From positions 20,377,701-20,441,700 of the forward strand of contig NC_092360.1 of the NCBI RefSeq assembly GCF_030848805.1: a DNA stretch of 64,000 bases. The letters run 5' to 3'. This document shows positions 46,683-57,520 of the stretch, in pieces (within the stretch, counting starts at the first letter, position 1; each line of letters opens with the position of its first letter). A model generated the notes under the pieces. That model did not search any database and was not told the origin of the DNA. It saw nothing but the letters and a program-made list of their open reading frames with translations. The stretch comes from Temnothorax longispinosus. Its lineage: Eukaryota; Arthropoda; Insecta; Hymenoptera; Formicidae. Both the position numbers and the translations under genes were made by a program.

Positions 46683-49600
46683 AAATAATATATTCTGGTA
46701 CAGATAATATGATATATAATTCAAAACATTTTTTTTTTAATACTTTCTTGACACTTTTAGCATCATTGTTATAATTTTCTGGTCATTCCAGTGTTTTTGG
46801 AGAATTTTTTTCTGATATATTGCGTCCATTATTACTAATCTGTCAAAACCCCAATTGTGTAAGAAAAGTGAAGTATGCTGATTTAATTTTTAATGAATAA
46901 ATTTATTATTGAAGTATGTACACTTATTGAATTATCTATAACATAAATAAATGTAAAGAAAATTCATTTACCATGTAATTTTACTGTATGTTTCAATTTT
47001 ATTGATATAATATATACATATGTAAATAAGCATTAATATCTGTCTAATCCTATACATATCTTGCGATATATGTTTTTTTGCGATTATATTTAAAATAATC
47101 CTGCTGTATATTTAATTTGAGGACATATAGTATTAGTATAAATAGCGAATGTACATTGGTTCATGTATGGAGCAAATATAATTATGCACGCATATTGGCA
47201 TATCAGGAATAGGATTTTACGCATTCAACTTTTGTAATCGTTATATTTATTTCTTATCGCATCCATATCCCATTCGCATTTTGGCATGTTATTGCGCCTT
47301 CAGATTTGTACGCGATATTGCACCAAGTACGAAGAGTTGCCTGCTCTCAGGGAAACCGGTTATTCATGATGAAGCGTAGACAGTTCTGTGTTTCTCAGTA
47401 ATTACCTAAAACCAGTTTGGGCATCACTTATTACACCGCCCTCAATAGTATCTTTTATAGGTGTGTATAGTATGTGTGTATTTGGAATGATGATTTCTCT
47501 CTCATAACGGTACCGTGACAAAGTGTTGCGTACAAACGGTAATGTGCGTACGCTTCGATTTGTAGAGAGAAATCTTCTTATGTACCATAAGTGAGCCTGT
47601 ATATATAGCAAATAATCTTATCTGGAAAATAAGATGTATTACAAAAACAATTCAATAAGTAGACGCGCTTAATATAACGGTGTATCCTACGTTATAGATT
47701 TTCGATTCACAATTAGTTGGTCGGTTCACGTGCGATTTCACGAAATTTTATTCGCATATCGCGTGCAATATCGGCCGGCACTCCCAAATGCGTGTGTAAA
47801 ACGCAATACGTACCGGCTGTCGCGGCTGTACTGTATTGTTGTATGTCATACGCTTTTTCAGGCACATTATTGTTCGAACCGGACCACTCTGGTGTTTCCT
47901 GTTGCGTGCCAGGATAGGGCTTTACACTGCATTTAGGCGCGTGCGACTCGGCACGAGGAATTTTTATCTTTCACGCGCATATGTGGTACGCGAGGAAATC
48001 GAGACACATTTTGGAAAGAGATAAAAAATTATTGTGGAAAAAGATAAATTGATTGTATTGCTAATGAATTTTATTTTTTGGGATCTAAACGATGAATATA
48101 TTTTTCTGTATTATGGAGAATTTCTGGACTTTTTTCTTCCTTTCTCGCTCTACAGTTTGATTATATTTTAATTGATATTCGCATATTTGTTACATATAGC
48201 ATCAAGTATCAAAATACTTTTTATTCAATCAGATATTCAGTTATGTGAAGAAAAATTTCTTGCAGAATAGACCAGCAATTGCTTCAGTTTAAACTGAATA
48301 TCATATATTATTGTTTCTTCTTTTTGTAAACTGTTATATTTCCATTTTAAAACTTATTATTACTAATATATGCATATACGATTATTAATAATTTATATTA
48401 TATTTTGCAATTTCTAAAAATATAATAAAATCTACATTAATAATTTGAAACATTTGTATAAATATATGATCGTCCATACCTATTTCTATACGGGCCGATT
48501 TCACCGTCTCCGGTTAACTTGATCCTCCGATTAAACTCGTACTTCATCTCTTTTAACTGTCTCTTAAAGAGACGAAAAGTGAGTTTAATCGAAGGATCAA
48601 GTTAATCACAGACGGTGCAATCGGTCCTAAACTAACGAAATTTTAAGAATCGCAATTCCTAGAATTTCAAGATTGAAGATTTCAAGTAATCATTTAAATT
48701 CACGAAAATTGCTAAAGAGATTAGAAGAATATAATAAGAGATTGTACTACCTAAAGTTCCAAGAATTTTCCAAAATTTTCAAGATTTTTCTATATTTTAA
48801 AAATTACAATTTTAAAAATTAGGAATTTTGAATTACGGAAATTAAGTATACCGAAAATTGAAAAGGTATGTGGAGAATATAATAATCATACGAAAGAAGC
48901 TACATTATCTAAAATTCCAAGAATTTGAAAAATCACAACTTCGAAAATTTTTAAAATTTCAGGTTAATTCAATTAGCTTTCGATTCGTGAAAATATAAAT
49001 TCTTGAAAATCGAGGTATTAGAATGTAATTAAGAACATGGTGAGGCAAATTATAATTCCAAAGTATTTTATTCCAAAAGTAGAACTTTCTTTTATATCTA
49101 TCATTCACATGTTTTACATTATAAGCGCGGCGGTTGTGGACACATACATTATTTTATCGACGTAAAATATAATTGACAGGCAGTATAAATTATAGCGAAG
49201 AAGATCTTATTAAAATAAATGCGACGTTGTGCGCAAATTTTCTGTGAGAAATTCATCACTTTAGAAATTCAGATTTTTGGTTGTGTATCATGTTGAAAAA
49301 ACTATATTGCATTTGCTCTCTTTATTTTAGACAAAGTTACAGTTTGATATATTTTTTACTAATGGTTTTCCGCTACAATTTTCTCTGTCCGCGATAATGG
49401 ACTTTCTTGCAGACGCTTTGCATTGTCCTCCGATTTACCGCAGCCTCGTGGTTGGTTTTGTCATCCCGTCAGCGCATTACATGTTGTGGTTAAATACATC
49501 GATAGTTATTCTCCGATCTGCTTTCTTTATGCTACAAAGGACGGCTGTCAATACCTGCTTCGAGTACGACGAATTTATTGCAACGTGTAAACGCGTCAGA

Positions 49601-49861
49601 AATATTTAGATATTCGCTGTTGAACAGGGAGTTTAGCACGAGAAGAGCCGTTTCGACGTTTTAAATTCTCTTAACAATTCGTACTTTGTTGTATGCGTTT
49701 TTTTTTCTATTTTTAATAATAATCATCGCGGAGCCGACACAATGCGTTTTATCTACGTAGATCGCGAAAACCAAAAAGACTGAAAGATACCTACAAAGAA
49801 TGCAAATATTTAATTGACACGAATCCAAATTCTTTACACCATTTATACTCTAAAACGGGCA
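46683..49861. other. Spacer between UBXN6 and the FBXL4 promoter region
   Basis: The UBXN6 3' UTR runs to at least 46900. After that AT-rich DNA without a recognised gene. A CpG-richer patch at 47700-47970 has several short frames. From 48630 to 49070 the sequence is made of repeated ttcaag/gaattt words. A 70-codon frame at 49397-49609 is hydrophobic but unrecognised. Confidence 0.4.
48493..48627. repeat. Foldback element, about 135 bp
   Basis: gggccgatttcaccgtctc at the left pairs with gacggtgcaatcggtcc at the right, with ttaacttgatcctccgatta and its inverse inside. The order of words resembles the gggccagtttcacaag family at 61591. Confidence 0.65.
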
Positions 49862-49927
49862 TGGCTCGCCACGGTCTTCTCAGTGCACACCGACTATTGT
49901 GGCCGACTGGGTGTTCGGGATTCGGGG

Positions 49928-50068
49928 ATGGATGATTTTCACCGCGGTCAAGTCTCCCGTTTGTCAAAATTGAAAGAAAAACAAAAAGCGAGAGAAAAGA
50001 GACCGGGCCGAAATTCGAGAGTTGATCGAACGGCGATGACGCTCGACGTGCGTTATCGGGATTTTTGA
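49928..50068 (+). CDS. Small ORF kept in both copies of the duplicated segment (copy 1)
   Basis: 46 codons from ATG to TGA, beginning MDDFHRGQVSRLSKLKEKQK and continuing basic. The counterpart at 60703-60843 has the same length and frame with only a few substitutions, while surrounding sequence carries indels. It could be an upstream ORF in a leader or a chance survival. No known domain. Low confidence as a protein gene. Confidence 0.25.
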   Translation: MDDFHRGQVSRLSKLKEKQKAREKRPGRNSRVDRTAMTLDVRYRDF

Positions 50069-50164
50069 CCGAGCGCGTTTATTCGCTGTCGGCGATCAGT
50101 GTGTGACGTCAGTCAGTGACACTATCCTCGTTTATACTTCGCGCGTCGCGAGGATCACGACGGG

Positions 50165-50276
50165 CAGCAGCCGCTGAATAGCAGTTGAACGTGATTGGCT
50201 CTTACTTTTAGAACCAACCAATCAACGCAAATTGTTGATAAGACGAACTCAACAGTTGTGTTTGCTGAACGCGGCC
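50165..50276. mobile_element. MITE inserted in duplicated segment copy 1 only
   Basis: Runs from cagccgctgaatagcagttg to gctgaacgcggcc. The inverse complement of this unit is found at 27550-27655. The second copy of the segment reads straight through (gaggatcacggcgttgcgctcg near 60927), so the insertion postdates the segment duplication or was lost there. Confidence 0.75.
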
Positions 50277-50785
50277 GACGTTGCGCTCGTAGATCGCAAG
50301 GCCGGCGCGGCGTTTTTTTTTTTCGACTTGTATGCGAACGCGCGCGCAACGTGTTCTCATCGACGATCGCCGCGGACGTTTCCGAATTAATTCTGGATTA
50401 CCTACATCGGCGAAACGATACTGCGATTGTGGTCCTACCAGTTTGGTCGAGAGCGGCAATCAACCGCTCTTTGCCCAACCAGTCCAACGGCGATTCGGGC
50501 GATTGTGGATGCCGACGTGAGCTCCGGTGACGAGGGCTGCTTCTTCGAACCTCGCGAGAGAAACATCCGCGGATGCGGCAGAGGTAAATGCGATACGTCT
50601 TGTTTCAACGTAATATATAACATACATCGAAGCATGGAGAATTTCGCACACACGCGGGATGCAGTTTGAGAAATTGCCTAACCTAACCGCGCGAACTTTC
50701 ATTGTATCGATTGTATTCCCGTTTGAATCTCAAAGTAATTTCCCAGACCAGCGTTATGTTCGAAATCGAGACATAAGACATTTTT

Positions 50786-51076
50786 TTAGGCCCAGTTTTA
50801 CAAGTGTCGGTTAACTTTTAACCTTAGATTAACTCACTCTTTGTCTCTTTCTAATGTCCCCCTTATGTCCATTTCTATCAACGCAGGTTAATTTTGATCT
50901 TGGTTTAACTTACCTGTCATCTTTTCCTAGTTCTCTAAAAGTTAGAAAAAGATAGAAAGTAATTTAAACCGAGATTGGAAGTTAATCTACATTGGTAGAA
51001 ATGGGCATTAGAAAGAGACGAAGAGTGAGTTAATCTAAGATTAAAAGTTAACCGACACTTGTGAAACTAGGCCTTA
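50786..51076. repeat. Double foldback of the ggcccagttt family
   Basis: TAGGCCCAGTTTTACAAGTG mirrors CACTTGTGAAACTAGGCCTTA. A second foldback (about 50870-51010, words taatttaaacc / ggtttaacttac) is inside it. The simple form of this family is at 61591-61736. Short outer arms gagacataagacat / atgtcttatgtctc flank the whole. Confidence 0.7.
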
Positions 51077-51164
51077 AAGATGTCTTATGTCTCGATTTTG
51101 GAGCTTGGTCAAAATGGCCAAGCTCCAAAATCTCCATATTTTTATCTTCTTTTACAGAGAAAAT

Positions 51165-54100
51165 ATGACATCTTATTGTCAACCTTCATATTGCGAGAGT
51201 TGTAGTCGATATCCCTATGTGGGCAGAGTATCCGTAGGCGAGGAGGAACATGACTTCATCTATCAATTTGCGAAGAAAAAATTTTTTCCTAAGCGTGACT
51301 ACGATCGGAGTCTTAGCACGTTTTATACTGCTCCTGACATTATTGGACCACCCAAGTTTTCAAACTATGGAGTTGGTATTTCCGAACTACCATTTCATTT
51401 ACCATATTTTATTAGAGGAAGCAATGTATGTGTATTTCTTAGTATTATCTGTTATTTTCCTTTACAATGTAATCGCAATCTTTTGTGCTACAAGATTTTC
51501 GATTATTTGACACATTTGGATTTTTTAATATAGAGGAAAGAGATCGATATCTCACTATCTCCGTGGCAAAAGAAAGATGATTTCATCAGACGAATTGGTA
51601 AATTTGGATTCTGGCAGTATCACAAAAATACATATATTGGTATGTAATACTTGAATTGATAAATAAGATATTGTTAAAGAAAATATGTTTTTTTTTGAGA
51701 AGAGAGTATAATTATATTTTCTATTTTGAAGATATCGAGTTTCATGAAGCTGTATATCCAATCAGAGTCTCTATATACGAATTATACTATCCTGGAACCG
51801 TAATTCAAATTTGGGCTCAAGATTCTAATAATCAGTGGTTAAAGTTGTGGGGTGAATCGTCTCAGATTGTGCCGCTACTGCTGCCGGCACCAAGATTATT
51901 TTCCCCACCCCTATCGCACCCTTGTAACTTTAAAACCAAAATGCTCAGACTAGTATTTAGAAACGGTCCACCTGGATCTCGCACAAAGCTGGACGCTGTT
52001 ATGCTTATCGGTACATCAGAATTGATCTTTCCTAGAAATGCTAATGAGAGTTTAACTAATTTGTTAAAAAGAATTAACTGTACGTACTCTCCACACCATG
52101 AGTATAATTTAACAGCAGATTTAAAAAGTGCACACTTGGATATACTTCAATTGCAACAGAATTTTCCCGAATATTGCGTTATTTGTAAAAGGTATTATAT
52201 AATCGTTAATATTAAGTAATAATCAATATTTTTTTATTTTTGTTAATAATAAAAATTAATTTGTTTGAATGTTATTTGCAGCGATATAAAAAGGAAGACT
52301 TTTTATAAGAATAATTTGAAACGCAAAGAAGAATCTCAACAAGTAATTTCTGCTTATGAGCAACTTCATGGAGAGAAAAACTCATCTCATATTTTATTAA
52401 AAAGTCATTTGAATCGTGTAAACAGTATGAAACTCTCTTTGGATGAATCCAAGGAGCTACCACGCAGTTTGTCTGAGCTTCCTGTAAAGTATCCTAAAAA
52501 ATCTATTCCTGATAATAGTATTTATTGCAATGTCATCTCGTGTATTAAAATTTTATATTTTATTTTTGCAGGATGAAGTACTACTAATAATATTAAAAAA
52601 CTTAGATTTGATGACGTTATGTCGCTTGAATTACGTAAATAAACGCTTCAATGATTTGATACGGGACCCTCATCTCTATATACGTTTGAACATACGTATA
52701 CGTAATATACCTAACAAATATATACACGATATATTTTGTTATTTTACACCTAGATGTAAATATTTGCGACAGTTAGATCTTGCAGCAAGCAACTTTGATG
52801 TTAAGGATTTCGTAAAGTTTATTGATAATTGCGGCAGGCATTTAACGTACTTAAGATTAAGTAGGTGCCAATTAATTGACAGTCATGCTCTACTTAAAAT
52901 TTCAGAGATATGCAAAAATTTGAAAGGTAAGTGTATATACATATAGTATATATGATTGTCAAGGTTATGGATAAATTGCATATAACTAATACATATCTTT
53001 CTCAGAATTGGCTTTAAGTCATTGTCGCGTAGACGACGAAGAATTTTCGTATCTCGAGAGGCTAAATGGTTTGGAGTATCTAAACCTTCTTGATACACGT
53101 ATAGAAACGCAACGTCTTTGCAATATACTGCAAGAAAATCAACGGATGCGTGAGTTACATTTAAACGTGGAATTTGAAAGAGACTTAATAAACCATGACG
53201 CAGTCCTAATAGAGTTGGCAAAGTCGTGTCCTGACTTGGAAGTAATAAGTACACTGGAAGTACGTTATCTTACATCTCGGGGTATTAATGCCCTCGCTGG
53301 CTTAAAGAATTTACGTGAAGTGGAAATTTGCCTGTAAATATGTCTTTTAATTTTTTTTTTAAATACATATCTATTATTGTATTCTTTATTGAAATTTGTG
53401 TGTTTGCTTCTCTTGCAAGCATCTTGAAAAAATTACATGAATTTTCTTTTTGCAATTAAAACACTGTACTAATTATATGATTTTTGTTACAGATACAAAT
53501 ACCGAAATACTGATGACAGCTCTTTAGATTTGGAGAGCAGAGAGAAGGCGAAGCAAAAAACAAGAAAGGATGGAAAAGATCGTAGACTCGAAATACAACA
53601 GGTGGTATAAATTTATAAGGAAGGACGGGATTCCAGGATACTTAGAGAAAAACTGGGAGGAAGAAAGGTGGAGTAGGGTCGCGAGGTTCAGACTAGGTAA
53701 TGAAATTAGGGAAGGACTGTATTGGGAAAAAGAGGAAAATAGAAGGTGCAGGATATGCGAGAGGGAGGAGGAAACATGGGAACACATATGGGAGGAATGC
53801 TCGAGATGGGAGAGATGGGATGGAGAGGGGTGGCAGGATGTGGTGGAGAATTTACTAGGAGAGGGGGGAGAGGGAGAGGAATGGATGAAAGCGATAGAGA
53901 AAATGCGACAAGAGGGTGGGAGGGGAAGGGAAGTGAGGGAGGAGAGAGCAGTGTGATTGAGACGTATGAAAGAAAAATATGAAAGGAAGGAAGCAAAGGA
54001 AACGGAAGTCCAACTAGAAATAAGTTAGAATTAAGTTAGATATAAGATAGAGCGGTTAAGCGAGAAGCGACTGAGAGAGGCGCAGGAGAGCGAGCGAGAG

Positions 54101-54618
54101 AGCGGGAGAGCGAGAGAGAGAGGACAGGCAGGGATAGGAAGCGCAAAATTGTAAAGGTTTGGGTACGTTCCTGAAAAACGCCAAAGATTTGTGAGAAAAG
54201 GAAGAAGAATGGGGAGCTGTAAAGGTTTGGGTACGTTCCTGAAAAACGCCCTTTAAGGCCCCTTAGGGGCAAATAAAGTACTTTATACAATACTGATGAC
54301 AGCTTATTTAGATTACTTTCCTCCTATCAAAACTTGCAAGAAGTTTATTTGATCGGCAATTATATAGTTGGTACTCTCCTCAATGATCACACGTTGGAAT
54401 TACTGGCGCAGTGTAAAAACTTGAAAAAGTTATGTCTTTATTACGTGAGACTTTATACACCTGATAAATATTTCGTTATTTTGGAACAATGTCCAAAACT
54501 GCAAGAGTTTTATCTCATAAACTGTAATATTAGTGATCGCTTAGTTAATCAATGGAAGAAAAGATATCCTCATGTGTCCGTCTATACTGATGATTGCTCC
54601 CATTTTCCGACATATTAA
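51165..54618 (+). CDS. FBXL4: FBXL4 (F-box/LRR protein 4), last exon split by a retroelement
   Basis: Substrate receptor of a mitochondrial SCF (CUL1) ligase limiting BNIP3/NIX-driven mitophagy. Exons: 51165-51425, 51534-51639, 51732-52191, 52282-52483, 52572-52926, 53006-53333, then 53493-53521 plus 54305-54618. Without the insertion these join to 684 residues (human about 621). Order: discoidin-like region (VYPIRVSIYELYYPGTVIQI, KLDAVMLIG), F-box (LPDEVLLIILKNLDLMTLCR, spanning the exon 4/5 joint), then leucine-rich repeats to the end. A non-coding first exon probably lies in the CpG-rich segment upstream. The 767 bp insertion puts an early stop in the LRR region if the normal acceptor at 53492 is used. 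The rest is intact, so the insertion is recent or tolerated. The family call is strong; whether this is the sole FBXL4 gene is unknown. Confidence 0.88.
53522..54288 (+). mobile_element. 3' fragment of a non-LTR retrotransposon in FBXL4 exon 7
   Basis: Inserted with a 16 bp target duplication AATACTGATGACAGCT at 53506-53521 and 54289-54304. The + strand frame at 53570-53956 ends in the C-terminal zinc knuckle of insect non-LTR polymerases (CRICEREEETWEHIWEEC, spacing C-x2-C-x8-H-x4-C) preceded by WSRVARFRLGNEI. A non-coding tail follows with a 33 bp direct repeat (54150-54182, 54218-54250) and AATAAA near 54271. It has no upstream polymerase, so it is a 5'-truncated copy. An R1-like clade is possible but not settled. 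Confidence 0.85.
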
Positions 54619-55594
54619 TTTACTTCTTACTCATGTTTATTTTTTATATTTTTATGCTTACAAATTTACTTTGTAAAAATTGTCTGGTACTTAAATTAGA
54701 TTGCGTAAAAGAAGTTTATGTCTAATAAAAACGAAATATTCTGGTATAACAACGCATGCTATAATTTGTCGACAACATCCCAACAACAATTAATGCAAAC
54801 TACACGTTGCTTTTTAGAAACATATGTATGTACAAAATTGAAGGAAATTGAAAATGGTTGCGTTCAGCAGAGAAAGCTTTGCTGCTTTGCTGCTGTTGTA
54901 AAATTCGTGAATTAGTGTATAATACTTTTAGCTCCGGTAAAAACTAAAAGCATACATCAATCAGATTCTTAAATTTTACAACAGTTGCAGAACAGTTTCC
55001 TTTGCTGAACGCAGCCAGTGACTACTAACGGAGCTACAAGCGAATTATCTCGTAAGCACAATAAAACTGAATAAAACAGTTTTTACTTTTTTGATCGACA
55101 TATATATTGAGTTTTGATGTTTAATATGATGAATATAAAATAATAATATAAAATAATATTGTAAAATAATAACTATTTTTGATTGGTCGGAAAAATATTT
55201 TTAACGAGTCTTTGTGTCTTTATTTCAAGAAACATGGTAGTGTCTTGCGCCAATTAAAAATTTGGGTACATAGAGCTGTCACTGACGACAATATTTGTTT
55301 ATACAAAAATACTGCAGTTTATATATAGAAAATGGGATAAACGATACAAGCCCTCTAGAGAAAACATTTAAGAGCAATATCGTGCAATCAGAACTAAAAT
55401 TAAAAGCCTAGAAAAAAAGTTGCATGCTTTTAAGTAGAAAACAAGATTAGAAATGTTGACATTATCGACATCGAGGAAATTCGGCCTTCACTATAAGATC
55501 CCCTACAGCGACTACGCGTTACTTCGTGACCGAGATGTTTTTCTGCGTCGTTTTAAATGATACTTAATGAAATGTCGACTGTCTTCGAAGCGAA
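54619..55594. other. Spacer between FBXL4 and POLR1F
   Basis: FBXL4 3' UTR, then a foldback at 54855-55017, then AT-rich sequence up to the short promoter region of POLR1F. No further gene seen. Confidence 0.45.
54855..55017. repeat. Foldback with gcgttcagc ends
   Basis: TGGTTGCGTTCAGCAGAGAA and TTTGCTGAACGCAGCCA are inverse ends, with ttgtaaaattc / aattttacaac inside. The ends resemble those of the elements at 27550-27655 and 50165-50276 and of the foldback at 28051. Confidence 0.6.
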
Positions 55595-56515
55595 ATGAAG
55601 TTTCAAAACCGTCAAGTGACGTGGTCCACTCTGGAGCTCACCGGACTCCTGGAAGACGAGGATTCTCACTTGCACTTCACGAGGGCCGTCAAGCATCTCG
55701 CGTTGAATAATGTTCAGCGGGGTCTTAATCAGATTTTGAGATCGTCATTGAATTCTTACGACAGAGAGTACGTTATTATCTATATTTTTTACACACAAGC
55801 ACAAAATATCTATTTCTTATTGATTCTCAGTTATGCATGTACTTCATTCAATGTTTATAACAGTGAAATAAAGATTAAACGATTATTTATTAAAATATAA
55901 GTATCTTTTCATTGCTATTTTATTATTCCTATGATTTGTCACCTGCACTTAAGTAGTACTAAGTAATAATAATAAATTACATGAGTAAATTACAAAGTAC
56001 AAAGTACATATGTATGTTAGATTACTTTGACAAATGATGATGTATATTATTAAGTTTACAATAGAATTTAACAAAACAATTCTTTATTTTAGATTGAAAG
56101 GGTTTGTGCTAGCTTTTAGAAATCCTAAATTGCTTAGCAATTTGGGAGAAATGCTGTATGACTCTCCCTTCATTCATATTGACATTGAAGTAGATTTTTA
56201 TCTGTTTTGTCCAACAGTCAGATCTTTTCCAAAAGGTAAAGTAATTGTATTTTTGCTAGCTGCTATGTGTTCTATAAACTTAATTTATAATAATTTATAA
56301 TAATTTTTATTATGTTGCAGGGATAGTGAAAAAGAAGGGGTTCGACCATATTGTAGTGCTCGTGCACAAAATATATACTGTATCTATTATATTCCGAAAC
56401 CAGACGATACAGAGGAATGGATAGGTGAATCGGTCGAGATCGGGCAGAAAGTGAAATGCTGCGTGACTCAAATAGATAACAGGAGCAAACCCCCTTTCAT
56501 CTGCGCTACTTTGAG
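55595..56515 (+). pseudogene. POLR1F: RNA polymerase I subunit RPA43 (POLR1F), N-terminal half with frameshift
   Basis: RPA43 forms the Pol I stalk with RPA14-type partner and contacts TIF-IA. Exons 55595-55767, 56093-56235, 56321-56515 encode the conserved N-terminal Rpb7-like part: LKGFVLAFRNPKLLSNLGEM, FIHIDIEVDFYLFCP, then GIVKKKGFDHIVVLVHKIYT. Near 56385-56393 the frame breaks: the expected continuation PKPDDTEEWIGESVEIGQKV is present and open but in the next frame, consistent with one missing base (or two extra). Read literally, translation stops at 56425 or so. No further exon follows on this strand; the lysine-rich tail typical of the protein is on the opposite strand at 56779-57520. 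It may be a broken copy, or an assembly artefact of an essential gene. Confidence 0.7.
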
Positions 56516-56778
56516 GTGAGTCCGATTACTCACAAGGTTGCAGATTGTCAGAAAGCATAATAAATAGTTGATTATGTCCAGTCTTCAGTTTTAATTTTAA
56601 TAGATCTCAACTATGAGTCTGTGTTTTTTAGGACTCTTTTTTCTCTCTTTTCTCTCAAAAGAATCATATTCAATGGAAACTTCTCTTTTTATAAATTTAG
56701 GCATTTCTAAATTTTCACTTAAATTTTGCACATTTTGAGTCTCGTTACTTGACGTTTGGTTTCCGTTAATAATTCTCT
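56516..56778. other. Region between the two RPA43 halves
   Basis: Starts with a good donor (gag|gtgagt) and continues as pyrimidine-rich AT-rich sequence with ttttctctc runs. It should contain the breakpoint between + and - strand gene parts. Confidence 0.35.
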
Positions 56779-57520
56779 CTACACAAATGGATCTTGCTTT
56801 TCAATCTTTATTTTAACAAAGTGACCCTCTGATTCCGAATCTGACATTTCCATAGATGCCTTCTTGTGTTTATGTTTTTTTGGATACGCTATCTTCTAAA
56901 TTACTTGGAGAAAGATCGGCATTTGATATAATATGCTTCTTATCCATATGTTGGTCTTCTTTTTCAGATTTAATAGTTCTGGAAATAGTTCTCCGTATTA
57001 TTAATTACTTTTTCTTCGTTCTCTGAATCAAGTTCTCTAGATTTCTTCGCATATTTCTTTCTCTTTTTCGTCTCTGTTTCAGTAATTGTTCTTCTTTTTC
57101 AGATTTGATGTATCTGGAAATAGTGTTCTCTGTATTATTAATTACTTTTCCTTCGTTCTCTGAGTCAAGTTTTGTAGATTTCTTCGCGTGTTTCTTCCTC
57201 TTTTTTGTTTCTGTTTTAGAAACACTAGCTATATAAATGCTCTACTCTTTCAGATTTAATACATCTGAAAGTGATGATCTCTGTATTAATTAATTTTTCT
57301 TCGTTCTCTGAGTCAAGTTTTGTAGATTTCTTCGCGTGTTTCTTCCTCTTTTTCGTCTCTGTTTCAGTACTTAATGCTATCTAATGGAATGGAATTTTCT
57401 CTCTTCACAGCTTTACGTGACTGTGCAGCTTCATCCAAAATTGTATCATTATTAAGCAGTAACTTGGACGTTTTCTTACTTTTCTTATGTTTTTTAGAGC
57501 TATTATCAACTTCGGTAAAG
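56779..57520 (-). pseudogene. Lysine-rich RPA43-type tail with three internal repeats, inverted
   Basis: Read on the - strand from about 57520: EVDNSSKKHKKSKKTSKLLL, then three successive units with TKKRKKHAKKSTKLDSENE or close variants (plus-strand spans about 57247-57370, 57094-57219, 56960-57088), then ESEGHFVKIKIEKQDPFV and a stop at 56779-56781. The frame is interrupted by stops and shifts between units, so it is decayed or contains unrecognised introns. Lys/His/Ser-rich tails like this end RPA43 proteins. Its orientation opposes the N-terminal exons next door, which suggests a local inversion or a second copy. Confidence 0.5.

Larger units (their letters stand above)
49862..50780 (+). 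repeat. Duplicated promoter-like segment, copy 1 (before FBXL4)
   Basis: Matches 60643-61400 collinearly with indels, starting at tggctcgccacggtcttctc. CpG-rich. It contains a perfect CRE-type palindrome TGACGTCA at 50104-50111 (CGACGTCA in copy 2) and a candidate splice donor ggcagag|gtaaatgc near 50585. FBXL4's first coding exon begins just after an acceptor (ttttacag, 51158), so a leader exon ending at that donor is plausible. This suggests the segment is the FBXL4 promoter and 5' leader. Confidence 0.6.

Noticed and set aside
49397..49609. 70-codon hydrophobic frame
   Set aside because: No splice partner, no recognised family and no flanking coding signal; cannot be separated from chance.
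54718..54915. 65-codon frame after FBXL4
   Set aside because: Its second half is the arm of a foldback element (54855-55017).
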